Assembly: GCA_015227615.1 (NCBI GenBank)
Contig: JAALGZ010000010.1
Coordinates: 1,240,001-1,304,000, forward strand
From: Labyrinthula sp. Ha
Lineage: Eukaryota > Sar > Bigyra > Labyrinthulida > Labyrinthulaceae
DNA length: 64,000 bases
Direction of reading: 5' to 3'
Below, one piece after another: positions 36,565 through 49,900 of this stretch (position 1 is the stretch's first letter; every line of letters starts with the position of its first letter). The notes beneath the pieces were generated by a model. That model made no database searches and was not told the origin of the DNA. It worked only from the letters and a program-made list of their open reading frames with translations. A program made the position numbers and the translations under genes.

Positions 36565-39243
36565 ATGAACTCAATCAGACAACAATATGAAGAAAGAAAA
36601 GACAAGACAAAATTTACTATAGAGTGGTATCTTTGGTATTTTAATTAACCCAAGGGAGCATGACGATTATCAAAATCCAATAAACAGAAACAAGTTCTAT
36701 ACAGAGATAATAGATTTTATCAAAGTGTTCCAACCAGATCAAGAAGTAACTTTTCTGAGGTATATTTCTTTCATTTATCTTTATTTTAGTTTTCTATATT
36801 GTTCAATTGATGCTCTCAAATATAATATTTTGATAATTCTTCTTTGCTTTCCAGCTTTGAAACAACTTGAGTATTTTTTTTTATTTTCTTGAATTTAGTT
36901 TCTATAAGTGTGCATTCAGTGACACAAACTTTAAAGGCCTTAAAATACTTAAATCACTGGCTCTAAAATCCTTGAAGTATATTTTTTGTGCATATTTAGT
37001 TTAGGTTTAAGTCGTGTAAGATTCCTGAAGTGATTTCTTTTTGCAGTTTCTTGAAATCAACGAGCGTAAAAGATCTACAGTAAAAATATTTTGTTTTATT
37101 ATTTAGATTATCTGAGAACAAATTCTGTGCAAAATATTTATCAAAAATTCTTAAAAAGCTTTCTCTTAATAAGGCGCCTCTAAAGATACAGTATATCTTA
37201 TCAAAATATTGAGTTTCTAGTATTGAAGAAAATGTCCAAGATTTGTATATTATTTTTTCTATTAAGAACTACCTGAAAATTAATAAAACAATAAAAATTT
37301 TGAGATATAACTATAAATTCAGTTTAATGGTGTTACCAAAAATATATATTATTGAGTTACAAGCAATACTTGATTCACATCCTTCAATTCTTGGTCTTCA
37401 AGTTTATGAAACTTTTATTGGACCGAAAGGAAGGTATGATCTTTTGAAGCCACTTGCTAAATCCGCTCTGCAAAAGCAACATGAAAAGAACGATTTGTTA
37501 AATGAGCTTCCTGTTATTCTTATAGGTATTTAATTTAGTTTAATTTTATTTTTAGGTGATGGAAGAACTGGAAAAACTTCTTTATTAAGAAACTTATCCG
37601 GAAAAAGTTTTCAAAAAGAAACACAATCCACTTTAGTTTTAGAAGATACTCAAGTATTTCAAGTTAACCCTGACAATTTTAAACCAATTACAAAATATGA
37701 TCTTAGCGTTCAAAGAGTGAAGAATATATTACGTATTGGTTATGTAATTGATGATGAAGTTCCAGAAGAGTCAAAATATAACTTGGAGTTTGAAGATGAG
37801 CTAATTAGAAGAACTTTAAGAGACAAAAATTTTGTTGAACAATATACAACAAATAATTATTATTCAGGTTTTAAAAGTTATGATACTTTTTTGCGTGTTT
37901 ATGATTTTGGTGGACAGGAGGTTTTTTCTTCAGTTCATCATATTTTTATGAATAAAAAAGCTCTTTATTTAGTTGTATTTAATATGACAAAGTTAAACGA
38001 AAAAGATTTATATAGACTGAAATTTTGGTGTGAAAGTATTTTAAAAAATACTCCAAAAGCACATGTCTTATTTATTGGAACGTTTTTAAATACTTTTCTA
38101 AAGAAAAATAAGTCACTTGAGAATGTAAATTATATATTGAAATCATTTCTATCTAAGGTTTCTGGGAAATTAAGTATTCTTGCAGACAGACAAACTATTT
38201 TCTTTCCTGTTGATAATTCTGTTAGTTATAATAGTCATCATGAGAATTTAATCAAATATCGGTTAAGAAGTATACATAGAAATACTTCGAAGTTGAATAA
38301 TTTGTTAAATCAAGTTGCACGGGTTAAAACAGTTTATGTATTATTCTTGGATAACTGTCGAGAAGAATCAAGTTATATGACAATTGAAAGGTTTAAGCTA
38401 AAAGCTAAAAAATGTAACTTTTCTGAACATGAGGTTGAAGAAATGCTAGAAATATATTCTAAAGAAGGAATAATTTCTTATTTTAAGAACTTAGGTTTAT
38501 CTGCGAGTGAAAACTTTATATTTTTTGCGCCTTCTTTCTTAGCCCAAGCTTTGGGAAGCTTTATTCGTGATGAAAGTTTTCATCAACTTGCTTTTAGAAC
38601 AAATAAAAGAGTATTTTCAAATTATAGAAAATATATAGATTTTGGAATTATAAGAAAAGATTTATTTGAAGTCTTATTAAAAGAATATACAAAAAAACAA
38701 AGAGAATATGTTTTAAGATTAGCTTTACATAGTTTGGTTTTATTTACAGATCCAAGAGAAAGAAATGCTTTTATTGTTCCAGAATTACTTCCTGAAGTAA
38801 AAGATTCAAAACTAGAAATATCTTTGACTCCTGATTTTGTATTGAAATTAGATAATCCGATTACACAAGAAAAGTTTGTGCAAATAGTTTTTATTTTCCT
38901 CAAACACAAAAAGCTTCAAGATTCATTTTTGTACAAGTTCTTTTCTAGAATAATTTATAGTCCAGATGAAATACTTGATATATTTCTGATAAAGGAAAAA
39001 GAACTTGGTTTTAGAATTGTTGTAACAAGAAATATTTCTCTGATTAACTTTGTACAGCAATTTATTGGGAAAGAAACTAACTGTGAACAAGAACTTGAAG
39101 AAATTTTTTACCTTAGAAACGGTGTTTTGGATGAAACAATGACAGAGTTTTCATTCGTTGAAACTCCGAAGAAATCTGGCCTTCAAAGAGTAGGACGAAT
39201 GTATAGTAATATGAAAAATATTTGGACTGATATTAAAGTTTAA
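36565..39243 (+). CDS. LRR-ROC-COR (Roco) GTPase
   Basis: Proposed exons: 36565-36626, 36655-36759, 36790-36870, 36899-36976, 37005-37013, 37047-37079, 37107-37190, 37221-37525, 37556-39243; 814 residues. The 9-nt exon is uncertain: one 70-nt intron (36977-37046) also keeps the frame and gives 811. Start ATG 36565 (MNSIRQQYEE). Residues about 55-170 are leucine-rich-repeat-like (FPALKQLDFYKCAFSD; LKILKSLALKSL; LSENKF). The ROC GTPase has a P-loop GDGRTGKTS at about 253, assembled across the 30-nt intron 37526-37555, a switch-II DFGGQE at about 369, and a weak G4 (GTFLNTF, about 426) lacking NKxD. A COR-like region follows to about 690. No kinase or WD domain follows. Roco proteins act in signalling and cytoskeletal control; the specific role here is unknown. 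Confidence 0.82.
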
Positions 39244-39540
39244 TTGTTTGTTCAAACTTTCAGAATAATGCTACTAAACATGTTTTTCTAGGTTAAGAAT
39301 ATAAATTTTTGAGCAATATCAAGGAAAAAAAAAGGTTTTAAACACTAGTCATTAATATTGAAATAGTAATACAGTAAAGTAAGAGATGGAGAAGAAATAC
39401 TGCAGCTTTTTCAAATATGGAAATGTTTGAAGCAGAAAGCAGGTATAAGAGCTAGCACCCTCGAAAGGAGGTAAACTAGAATGGAGGTAAAATTAAGGGT
39501 ATGAAAGCACGTAAGAGAAAAACCTTGGCCAAATCGAGAA

Positions 39541-42500
39541 ATGAGTGACAACAACAATATTAATGAATCTTTGAGTGGGTCGCCGCACCACCCTAACGGG
39601 TTCCCAGACCTTGCGAGCCGATGGAAAGACTCATTGTTCAACTCGATGTCTCTGAACGTCGGTGGCCTCGCTTAATATAAACTTAGAGTTCTCACCATAT
39701 ACATTCGCAAAACTCCATCCCTGGACGTTTTACTGATCCAAGAAGTAAGTTCAAGAGGAGTTGAAAGGCTAAAGGAAACCAACGAAGTAGTTAGCCAAAA
39801 AGGGCTCGGTAGATGGTTCTCCCTAGAGCCCAACTCCATGTCATGTGACGTAGTAATTCGTAAGCCAACGCCTTCTCCCGGTGGTAAATGGTCTCTGTGA
39901 AGTCGGCGACAGAATCTTGGTACTTAAGTTTAAGTTAACCTCAAAGAAAGCTCTGATACTAGTCAATGTTTATGCTCCTCACCCTGGAAAACCTGCAATT
40001 GAATACAAGAAGTTTCTTCAGGATATACAAGAAAACGTGTTGGACAAGCTGTACAGAAGAAGATTATTAGTAATCGCTGTAGATCTTAACACACGAGTGG
40101 ATAGAAAACCACTAAACTAAGATAACAAAGTAGGCAGATCCTCTCGAAGCAATAGAAACGGTAAACTACTGGGTGAATTCATCAAAAGAAGCAGACTAAA
40201 TATATTGAACCACAACTTCAGAACCCAGAAACCTGGAAGCAAGAGACATACCACCTTCCTACCCAGGAACAAAAACATAAAAGAATCAGAAATAGACTTC
40301 TTGCTAACTTCACACCCTAGACAAGTAAGAAAGTTCATAATAGATAGAGGAATAACCCAACAGGTCTGGAATGGAATCTACAAAACCACCTGGGAATAAG
40401 GTCTTCAATACAATTAGAACACACCAACAGAACACCGAAGAAAACAAAGAGGAGAGATCTTTCAACACACATCCAACAGAGCAAAGAACTTTTTGATCTT
40501 AAACCCAGTGAGAAGATACTACAAATGAGTAATGGGCATGAAGGAGATCACAATATCCTATCAGAAGCCACAAACAAAGTTACTGAAGAGCTGATTCCAA
40601 AGGAAAGAGTTAGATTCTTCCACACATCTAACTCCCAGGAAACAATAGAACTTCTAAGACAGAAAAAAATGAACTGGAGAAACGCATCTGCAAAAGAAAA
40701 GAACAGGAGGACCAGGAAAGTAGCGACAGCTGTTAGAAGAGATAGATAAAACTGGATCGAAGAATAAGCCGCGGCAATCCAAGAAAACATGGATGCAAAC
40801 GACACCAGAGAAGCCTGTAGGATAATAAAAAGTTTCGCAAGCGTAACGCCAAAAACACCAAACCCTCTAAAGACGCAAACAGGAACGGAATCGTAGTGGA
40901 TAAAAGGCTCAAGATATTTGGGAAACGTATTGAAAACAACCAAAGATTTGTGAGCCTGGAAGCGGGAAACTTATGTAGAGAAGCAATGGAGAGTTACCAC
41001 ATAACAAGGGAACCCATCAAACAAATCCACTCCACACAAAAGCACTCATGAAATTCAACGAAGGATAATATCCTAGTAACGTTAAAACAACTGAGAAACC
41101 GCAAGGCTCCCGGTGGAGATAATATCCCCAACCAAGTCCTGAAGTATTAAGAAGAGTTTCAAGAACACCTAGTAAAGATAGTCCAGAACTTTTTCAGAAA
41201 AGAAAAACTGGAAAAGAATGATGAACCGAACTTCTGCAATGGAAGAGTTAGCATCAGACACAAACGAAAGAGAGATGCAGAGGCCCGGAAAGCTACAAGC
41301 GGATCACACTGCTAAGCACTTCCTTTAAAGCAATAAAAAAGATAATGACGAACAGGTTCCAAGGAATTATCCAACGGTTGTCTTCATACATAGCTGGCTT
41401 CAGCTCTAGCAGACCCACAATCCATAAGATAGAAGTGCAGAAAATAATGATGGAAAAACCCATTACAGAAGAAAGTTGCATTTACTGTTTTTAGTGACTT
41501 CAAGTAGAGTTTTAACTATATCTCTCACGAATTCATAAGAATCCCGTTACAAGAGCGCAAAGTGTAAGAATACCTACAACAGAGGATAATGTATCTCTAT
41601 CATCTGGCCAAGTTCAGAGTGACACAAGGAGAACTTAGATCCAGCAAGGTGAGCATCCATAGAGGAGTTACACAGGGAGGTAATCTTTCTTCTACGCTAT
41701 TCATACCTACCAAGAATAGTACAATAGAAAGAAAAAGGAAAGAAATTCTGGAAAACATATCGCTCAACGGTCAAAATATGCAACTCATGGCCTTTGTCGA
41801 TGATATTGTAGCTTTCTCCAAAAAACCCGATCAGGTTCAAGATCTAATATTCCAACTGCGTAGTGTAAAAGCTGCTATCGGCCTAAGGATAAATGTAAAG
41901 AAGACCAGGGTCATGAAGATAGAAAGATCCATTGAAGTGAACGGGGAGATACTAAGAGAGTCAATTAATAAACTGTTAAGCAAATTCTACTGTGAGCGCT
42001 GCGACCAATACTTCCATAAAGAATTATCCTTTCAGTGTCAGAGAAGGCCCAGGTTCTGCGAAGCTACAAAGAATAGGTCCAGAACCGAAACATTTGCACC
42101 ACTACGCACCTGACAAGTAGTAACACAGCTGCTCAGAAATAAAGATGATATAATAGTCTGCGAAGAAAAGATAATAGGCGTAACTGAATTCAAATACCTC
42201 GGTGCTGTATTCAAAACCACTGGTATAGATACAGAAACTATCGTGCTGAAAATAGAGTATGCCAAACCAGCTCAGCTAAATAAAACACATCTTAACCTCA
42301 AATTCACTGAATAATAAGTCAAACAAGTAGCATTTTAATACATGGCTCGGGTTCAAATGTCCTATAACGTTTAAAACTTGCAAATAAATTCAGAAATAAA
42401 GAAACACCTCAACGCTCTCTCTAGAAGGATCAAAAACTTATAGAGAATATAAAATATAACAGGATCGTGATAGGTGATGGAGATATAAGCGCACTCAAAA

Positions 42501-42868
42501 TGGTTCAAGAACGAATAACCAAATACGTAGAGAAGGAAGTTGAAGATGGACAACTACAAGCAGTAAGACAAAACGTAACGCCAAACCCAAATAGGACCAC
42601 AAACTCAATAAATGTCTCAAGTTTCGAAACATTCACACATCCAAAGATAATAGATTATATACAAGATAACGAAGAACCTATCGGTCCGGCCGAAGATCCA
42701 TCAACTGAAAGTAAGAGCCACCCAACTGTCCTCTTTCCACCAACAGCAATAACCTTCAACTCGCGCAGAATAACCCTAAACAGTAACTTGTGGAATGAGA
42801 ACACGTCTGACTCGCTAGGTTTTTTCATTGCGCCAAAAATACCCACTTCGCAATTGGAGCGTGAGTAA
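39541..42868 (+). mobile_element. Decayed APE-type LINE (non-LTR retrotransposon)
   Basis: A decayed frame opens at ATG 39541 (MSDNNNINESL). The endonuclease part shows LNVGGLA, LDVLLIQEVSSRG, VNVYAPHPGKP, AVDLNTRVD (the GDLN block) and ESEIDFLL. The reverse transcriptase shows LRNRKAPGGDNIP, SDFK, IHRGVTQGGNLSS and the catalytic FVDDIVAF, then FKYLGAVF. Order and motifs place it with APE-endonuclease LINEs (RTE/CR1/Jockey-like); the clade is undecided. Several stops and frame changes split it (for example at 40118 and in 41270-41590), so it is inactive. Its C-terminal end seems to run on through 42467-42868. No A-tail or target duplication was identified. Base use is less AT-rich than the host genes. 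Confidence 0.85.
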
Positions 42869-42889
42869 AACAACACCTGGAGCGATTAA

Positions 42890-43081
42890 ATGTCAACTGT
42901 AGCTGCAGCTGCAACTGGTCCCATATCTTTTGGTCCTGGAACAAGTCCTCTAAAATACTCACTACGAACTGAAGAGGAAGCACGAAGAAACCTGAAACCC
43001 CATATCACTAATAGTGACCAGACCTCCAAAAATACCTTCATGCAACGAAATAACCCCCCAAACACACCATCAAACAAATGA
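42890..43081 (+). other. Short ORF downstream of the LINE, likely its 3' part
   Basis: ATG frame of 63 codons beginning MSTVAAAATGPISFGPG, with the same base composition and strand as the LINE just upstream. It may be the LINE's C-terminal extension or a second small frame. No domain is recognised. Confidence 0.3.
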
Positions 43082-43191
43082 AACTAACTGAAAATATATC
43101 ATACACTCACAATAAAAACAAAAACCTAACCGACATGAAGACAGAAACCTAGGATGAAGATACGAAAAACCGCAAGAATGAAAACTCCAAA

Positions 43192-43461
43192 TTATTCGTT
43201 AGAACTCGTGGAACTTTCAACAATAGCTGTCCCAACTTCTTCTAAATGAAAGACATATCTAAAAATACGCTCTCTAAGCTCCTCTGGCAACCTCAAAATC
43301 TTACTCAAACTTATTCTGATGGGATCAATGCCAACTCTCGAGAACCCCACCTTGCTATCCAATATATGTTGTGCTTTTGAGTTCAGTGGTCCAGGTAAAC
43401 ATTTGTAAATACTATCAACTGCAATCAGACTCTCAATGGCGACGCGAGCATCAATACTCAT
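43192..43461 (-). CDS. Hypothetical small protein with F-box-like motif
   Basis: From ATG 43461 (MSIDARVAIESL) to the stop at 43192-43194, about 89 residues; the frame is open upstream to 43527 through a Lys-rich stretch (KKNQIKKKFRNKK). Near the end is LPEELRERIFRYVF, which resembles the LPxELxxRIxxY core of F-box-type motifs. It would be unusual for that motif to sit at the C terminus, so the gene may continue in unplaced exons or the likeness may be chance. It lies just beyond the LINE on the opposite strand and is not part of it as far as I can see. Confidence 0.35.
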   Translation of the reverse strand: MSIDARVAIESLIAVDSIYKCLPGPLNSKAQHILDSKVGFSRVGIDPIRISLSKILRLPEELRERIFRYVFHLEEVGTAIVESSTSSNE

Positions 43462-43827
43462 CTCATTTTTATCTATCTTTTTATTTCTAAATTTCTTTTT
43501 GATTTGATTTTTTTTGCGAGATCTCAATCCTAAACCGTAGTCGCATGATCTAGATAATTTTGGGAAATGGATTCTATGGAAATATGCTCAAGATTTACTG
43601 GAAATGGAATTAGAATACTAACACGTATCAAACCCTTCAAGAGGAAGAATTATTCTGTAGGACAGGGGCGATACTGCAAAACAAATCAAGAAAAATTCAA
43701 GCAAGCAAGGTTCACGAGATCAGCACAGAAAAGCAAGACATAAAGTAAGACGATATATAACAAGACAGGAAAATCCAGTTACAAATAACGTAGAAGTACT
43801 AAGTAGGGCAAGACCACAGGCTCGTAG

Positions 43828-43955
43828 GTAGGTGTGTTTAACGAGAGAGTCTTAACGAGAGTTTCTCAAGAGGGTTTTTCTCATTATCTCGCAAAACAAA
43901 TATTTAAGTAAAATCCTTCACGAGAAGCCTTCGTTATCTCAATAAACACGCCTAC
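43828..43955. mobile_element. Mini-MITE, about 128 bp
   Basis: Inverted ends GTAGGTGTGTTTA (43828-43840) and TAAACACGCCTAC (43943-43955), one mismatch in 13. The interior carries ACGAGAG/CTCGT-type motifs in both orientations and no coding potential. Flanking duplications are unclear. Size and structure fit a small non-autonomous DNA transposon. Confidence 0.55.
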
Positions 43956-43959
43956 TCCT

Positions 43960-46900
43960 AGGATTAGACCACAAGGCCCAATTGACACTAGTCACGGAAC
44001 TCCTGTTAAACCTTAATCGCGCAACGAAAACATAAATTTAACACCAAATCAATAAACTAAGGAGCAACCCGGAAATAGTTCCTGTTTTTTCAAGAAGAGG
44101 AAAGAAGTGCAATAGAAAATAAATGAACACTATGAAGAACATCTAAGCCAGATAAAATGTTTATCGGTCTTTGAAACGATATTTTAATTGAATTATAGAG
44201 TAGTACTGCATAATGGCACAGGTTTTCAGAATAAGAAACATAAAGAAATCTTGAGGCTAAAGAGAGATCACCAAAAACAGTTTATTTTTGGTGTGCAGAA
44301 GAGATTTCTAGTTCAATCTTAGCACTAAGTATGATCTGAAAGTTGGAATGTATGTTTTTCAAGTTAAGTTGCTATATCCGGACCTAGATGATGTAAATAT
44401 GAACTTAAGTGAGCAAGCCTTTTTCCGGATACATACAAGATGATTTAAGTAGAGTAAAGCTCTATTTTGACATTGAGGACAGTTTATTTTGATCAGTGAG
44501 TTTAACTAACAACACATATAACCCTATCTCTAATGAGTAGGTTAAGCATTCTTTGAATCAAGTCATGTTTACGTTTTGGTGTTCTTCAAAGTGTTAATCT
44601 TCTCCGTTTACCCAACATCCTTTTTGTCTTATACTTTCTCTGGTGTAAATTGGGAGAAGACTTGTTGTTCTATTATTTTCATAATAGAAACTCCTCCTGG
44701 ATAAAGTAGTAACAAAGTATGTGTAACACCATGTAGAATACTTGACTAACAATGGCATATACAGGTCCACAGCCCTTTTAATTTTGACAGTAGGTAATTC
44801 CTCTAAAAATTATGTAATCAAAGAAAATAGCCTGACGTAATTCTATTGATAACTTTTTCATTTATTTCTTTTCTTCCTTTTTGCTTCTTAGTTTCCGGTG
44901 ACACTGATTTTTATTTTTTAGTACCTTTTATATTTTATACAAACAAAAACATTCTGAAGCCTTTTTAAATAAAGAAAATGTATATAAGATAGTGGGTTAC
45001 ATCACATTTTCTAGGTTTTTACGAGTTTTTTTAGTTCTGCTATATTTTTCGTACAATCATCTTAACTCTTGGGCAACTGAGAATAAACTGATATACTCAG
45101 AAGGCTAAGGTCTTCGCTAGAAATCAAAATAATATAATTACTGTTTTATTGCTAAAATAGAAAACTAGTATCCAACCTTTTGAAAATAATAATATTTATG
45201 GTTTCTTACAGTTTATAGTACTTATGTTATTTCGATTAATTAAACCCAGAAACAAACAATATCTCAAGGATCATAGATAATTGATTTAGATCACCTATAT
45301 CCATGTTAAATAGTCTATAAATTATATTATAGTACTTATTAATTTGCCATCTGATAAACCATTGAGGGTTCAATCAACATCTCTACTGTAAATACGTGCT
45401 TTTCTCTACTTAGAGAATATTATTAGAGATATTGTAACGAGTCTTATGCCGGGAGTTAATAAGTCTAAATCTGGTCCTATATCCCCGTTATATGATTAAA
45501 GAAACAAAGTTGTATTATTAATGCCGTTTCAATCAATTTATTGCAGACAATGTTGATACTTATGGGGTTATCGTTATCAAAACTCTATTACAAATTGGGA
45601 GCGCTTGTGTATTTACTTTTAGTTTAATCTCGTTATTGCGGTTTCGACCCCTGAAAGTGCAACAATTCTCGGTCTTTGAGCCTATTTATCTGGTATCAGG
45701 AGCTTATTTTGTCTTAGTTCACTATTTAGGAGGTGATCCCAGGCTCTTATAAAATAAATAGGCTCTAACCTGATAAACTGGTCATTAAAGTTACCGAGAA
45801 ACATTAGTTTACAGTAACTATAAAATGTTATTACAACTACAGCTCTCTAAGGACATATAGTAGCAGAGTCAAGTTGGGTTACTTGCTATTTATCGTGATA
45901 ATAGACCTGATACCACATATATGGAGAAAAAGTGGATTTCTTGAGCTGAACGTAGATTGAATGATTTGCTCCAAATCTTTGCCAAAAGAACTAGAAGTTT
46001 TATAACTTGATTCAATACTTTCTAGTACACCAAAATATTGTATTTGTACTTAGTTCCTACATATAGTTAAGCCCATCTTTCCTGTTATAGATGATAAGAT
46101 TAAAATATCTGAATACACAGAGGATGTGATTCTACCTCAATTTGTTATTGGAATGGGTGCTGTATAGCGTATCAATATATACATATATATATATAACATA
46201 GAGGTCTGAATTCAGGGATTAAATTCGTACAAGAAAAATTGACTTTAAATCGTTACCCGAGCTTGAAAGGTATTTTCCATTATTGTTCTAGTTTTCGAAG
46301 AACAAACACCGACTGCTATGTTTTTAAGCACAAAGATATCTATAAAAATATTCTTTCTCCTAATCCTCTAAGCCGTGCAGACACTAACCTTTTTTCAAAA
46401 AGTATATTTAATACTGTACTGCTTTATCATGAGGTTTTGTAGCAGATTCTAAATAACCTGCTATCTTATAGCCATAAACTGATAATCTTGGTGTGGGTTG
46501 AAAGGTAAAAGTTAATGTAACGCTTAGATAAGTATAGGTAAATTCATCAAGTTTTTCTGATATAATTGTACGGTTTCTTCAACTTACTGTTGTTTTGTTG
46601 GCATTGGATTTCGTTTGGTTGTATTTTTTAATTCATTAGATTTTTCTGGAATTCGAAATCATCCAATCATATCGATTGCAGAATTTTTAGTTATACTATC
46701 GTTTTGTTCAAATATTATTACTCACATAATCTGCGTTTAATTTTAGGAGGTTGCTATCTTCCTAAAATGGTGCCATTTGGTAAGAGATATACAATTTACA
46801 CGTAGAAGTGAGGTAAATTATCGTATCTTTATTATCATACTGGCTTACCTAAATCTTTTATCATTCTTAGGAAAAATATCAAAAGTGAGGTTTCCGTAAT

Positions 46901-49900
46901 CGAGAAATTTAAGTGAACAGAGTATCTATTGTGTTGGAAATTAGTCTAAACTCTTGATATATTAATAAAAATACATTGAAGCTTTGTAAAGAGTCGTTGC
47001 TAGGATTTTGTAAGGATACGGCACTTAAGTTCAGTTTTTTAACTCTGAGTCCATCACCGTTATGTACACTTACTCTTGGAGTTAAATTAAAACTTATTTC
47101 CCGAAAAATCAATTGTGGTAAAGAAATCATTGTACGCTAAGAGGTTATAATAGGTTTAAGAGACATAAAGTAATTATAACTGTGATGCACGTAATTAATT
47201 TTATTGCCCAATATCTTTACCAGTTAGTTAAGCCATGGAAAAATTGCCGCGGTCAGAACTAAATTCTAATCAACGTCTCTATTTTGGCAAGACTCACTTA
47301 GTTAGTTAGGATATCCCGTGGTTTGTCAATTTAGACTGGTTTCCTAACCCTTACGAGCATAAAGGCTAATTCAATACCAGTACATTCTATAATATTACCA
47401 GTTTCATTACCATTTTCTTTCCATCTTATTTCCACTTGATCTTATCCAGTTCTTTACTAATTTCCTGAACTTCTGGTTTTTTTTGTAACTTATTCTGACT
47501 CTTATGTTGGGTGCTAACATCCATACATGATAGGCTCCTATTACTTAAGATTCTACTAGCATATATTTCTCGAAATTCCCAATTTCTCAAAATTTCCAAT
47601 CCAAACAACCAAAATTTGTAAAAACCATAAAAAAGAACGAAAGTAAACAAATGACGGTCCCTGAGCCTCGAAGGTTCCAGATGAAAGTTCCAGATGATTT
47701 ATTGTGAGGATCAAGTGCTGTTTATTCAGGTTCTTTCCCACGATATGGTTGTTTCAGTTGACTTTTCTTGTCTTTCTGGCAATTCTTATATATATATATG
47801 TACATATATATATTGTACTAACGCGATTGCAGCAGACGATTTCCGGCTATTTTTTTAAATCTGAAATAATATCTTATCCGTTTCTTGATATCTTGGTAGC
47901 TCTATCTTCATATTATTTTATGATTTACCGCTCGATGAAACTACCTTTTGTAGTTCTTATCGCGTGTTCTGTCTAAATTTTATGGACCCGGAGCATCTTA
48001 ACCATTTTCTCAGAGTTAACTTCGTCTCCATTGTGGTATTTTGTCAGTTTGGTGCACATAGCTTTCCGTTTACCAAACTTTTTATTACTCTATAGACATC
48101 TTTTGTGTAGTTCCCAAGATTCAGTTATATTTTGAAGAACAGCTTATCTATCCAGTCATTACAACCTTTTAGAGCAGCGTTAATAATCCGTTTGAGTGTT
48201 TTTTCTATTGTTACAGATTCAAACTTTTCCCCCAATCTTTCTTCTGGCCCATGAGGCACCTTGAATATTTACAGTTTGGATCTTATGAAGGTACATATTT
48301 CTGTTCGATGTACTATCTCCTGTGCCATTTCTTTGGCAAGTATGGAAACTTTCTAGCATTAAACTAACCTGGTATTCAGTCCATTTTTCAATTTTTCTAA
48401 GACTTTTGCACCAACCAGTTCGCGATTTCCTCTTACGTTTGTCAAAAAGTCTCTCTTTATCCCTTTTTTGATGCAAGCATTTTCCAAATGTGGATGAGAA
48501 AAGTCTATACACCTAGTTTATCTTGCCGTGTTCTATAATTTATTCTTTTCCAAAAGTTTCTGTTTAATCTGAAGGGGTTTGACCATCCTGACATATTTGT
48601 TAAGACGATAGCTTTCTCTGATCCTTTGTTGATACCTTCTTTCTCGAAGTATGTTACATGTTTCTTGAAACTACTATTACCTACCACGAAGAATTTATTT
48701 AATATATAAAGGTCGTATCGGAGTATCACGTTGCCACTATTCTTTTATTTATATTGCTTCTGTTGGGTAAACCCAGATTCTTTTTGCTAGATCATCTACT
48801 TATATTAACCTGGGCACTATATTCTTCATCAGCACTAATTTTCGCCTTATATTTTAGCTTTTACAAACTCCTTATTTGTTTTTCTGTAAGAATCCTTTGT
48901 AGACCTGTGACACATGTCTATCTTATGGGTGCAGATGTCCGTCAATGTCAGGTTTTTCTTATTTTTGAGGGAATAATTTGTAATAAGGATTTTTTCGCTG
49001 AGTCCGGAGATGCAACCTAGATTTGTAACAAGCCGTTTTGCTATGATAGTACATATATCGGTAGATTTTCAGTGATATATAGATACAAAGAATCACCATC
49101 ATTTTTTATGTGGCTAACTTTTTTATCCCTTTACTTTAGTATTTTCGGACCTGTTTTTCCTGCTTCTTGGATCAATCAAACGGTTGGAGAACGTTTTTAA
49201 AGGAGGGGTTTAGCTAGCTTGCTCAATCTTTCTTAAGTAAGACCGTCTACATTGATCAATGGAACTGACATTTTTTTAGACTTCGCGAGGCCGCAAACAG
49301 GCTGACGACTCGTTTGGGCAGCGCATGAGCCTGGTACACACTTTTAAAAGATTTGTTATAAAATCATTACGTTGTTCATTTTTTGGGTAAAATCTTCACT
49401 AAAATTGGATTACCTAAGTAAAAACAGCAAAAAACTCTAATACGTCTTCAAGAAGGTTAAATTATAGGGTATTTTTATTCTAACAGTAGCATTCCTTCCG
49501 GCTATTCTGATGAATAGCGGATTTTTAAAGCATAGCCAATGACCTAAAAGTACTATACTAACCAAAAGAAAAATGAGGTTTGTTACTTTTGTAAATTAAT
49601 TTCCTGTAATTTTACAATAATATAAGAGAAATTCTGAGTTTAGGTTGTTTCTGATTTTCTGGCATGCTACTTGTTGAAACTTTTTAGTTGCATTTTTTCT
49701 TACTAAAATTTATTTCTTATCGGATTCCCATATTACTACTTCCAATAGGGTCTATGTTTTGTTGATAAGGTAAGATTTTATTATAAAGACATAAATCACC
49801 CCTTCACTTAGGTTTTATCATGTATTGTTTCCGTTGTTTCCTCCCCCCCCCTTTATACTGATAGACGCGAGTTCCACAAAGCTTGGGTTGCATCTATTTA

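Noticed and set aside
38622-38909. 95-codon minus-strand frame
   Set aside because: Shadow of the COR region of the Roco gene.
42344-42358. GGGTTCAAATGTCC resembling a tRNA T arm
   Set aside because: No cloverleaf can be drawn around it, and it lies within the LINE 3' region.
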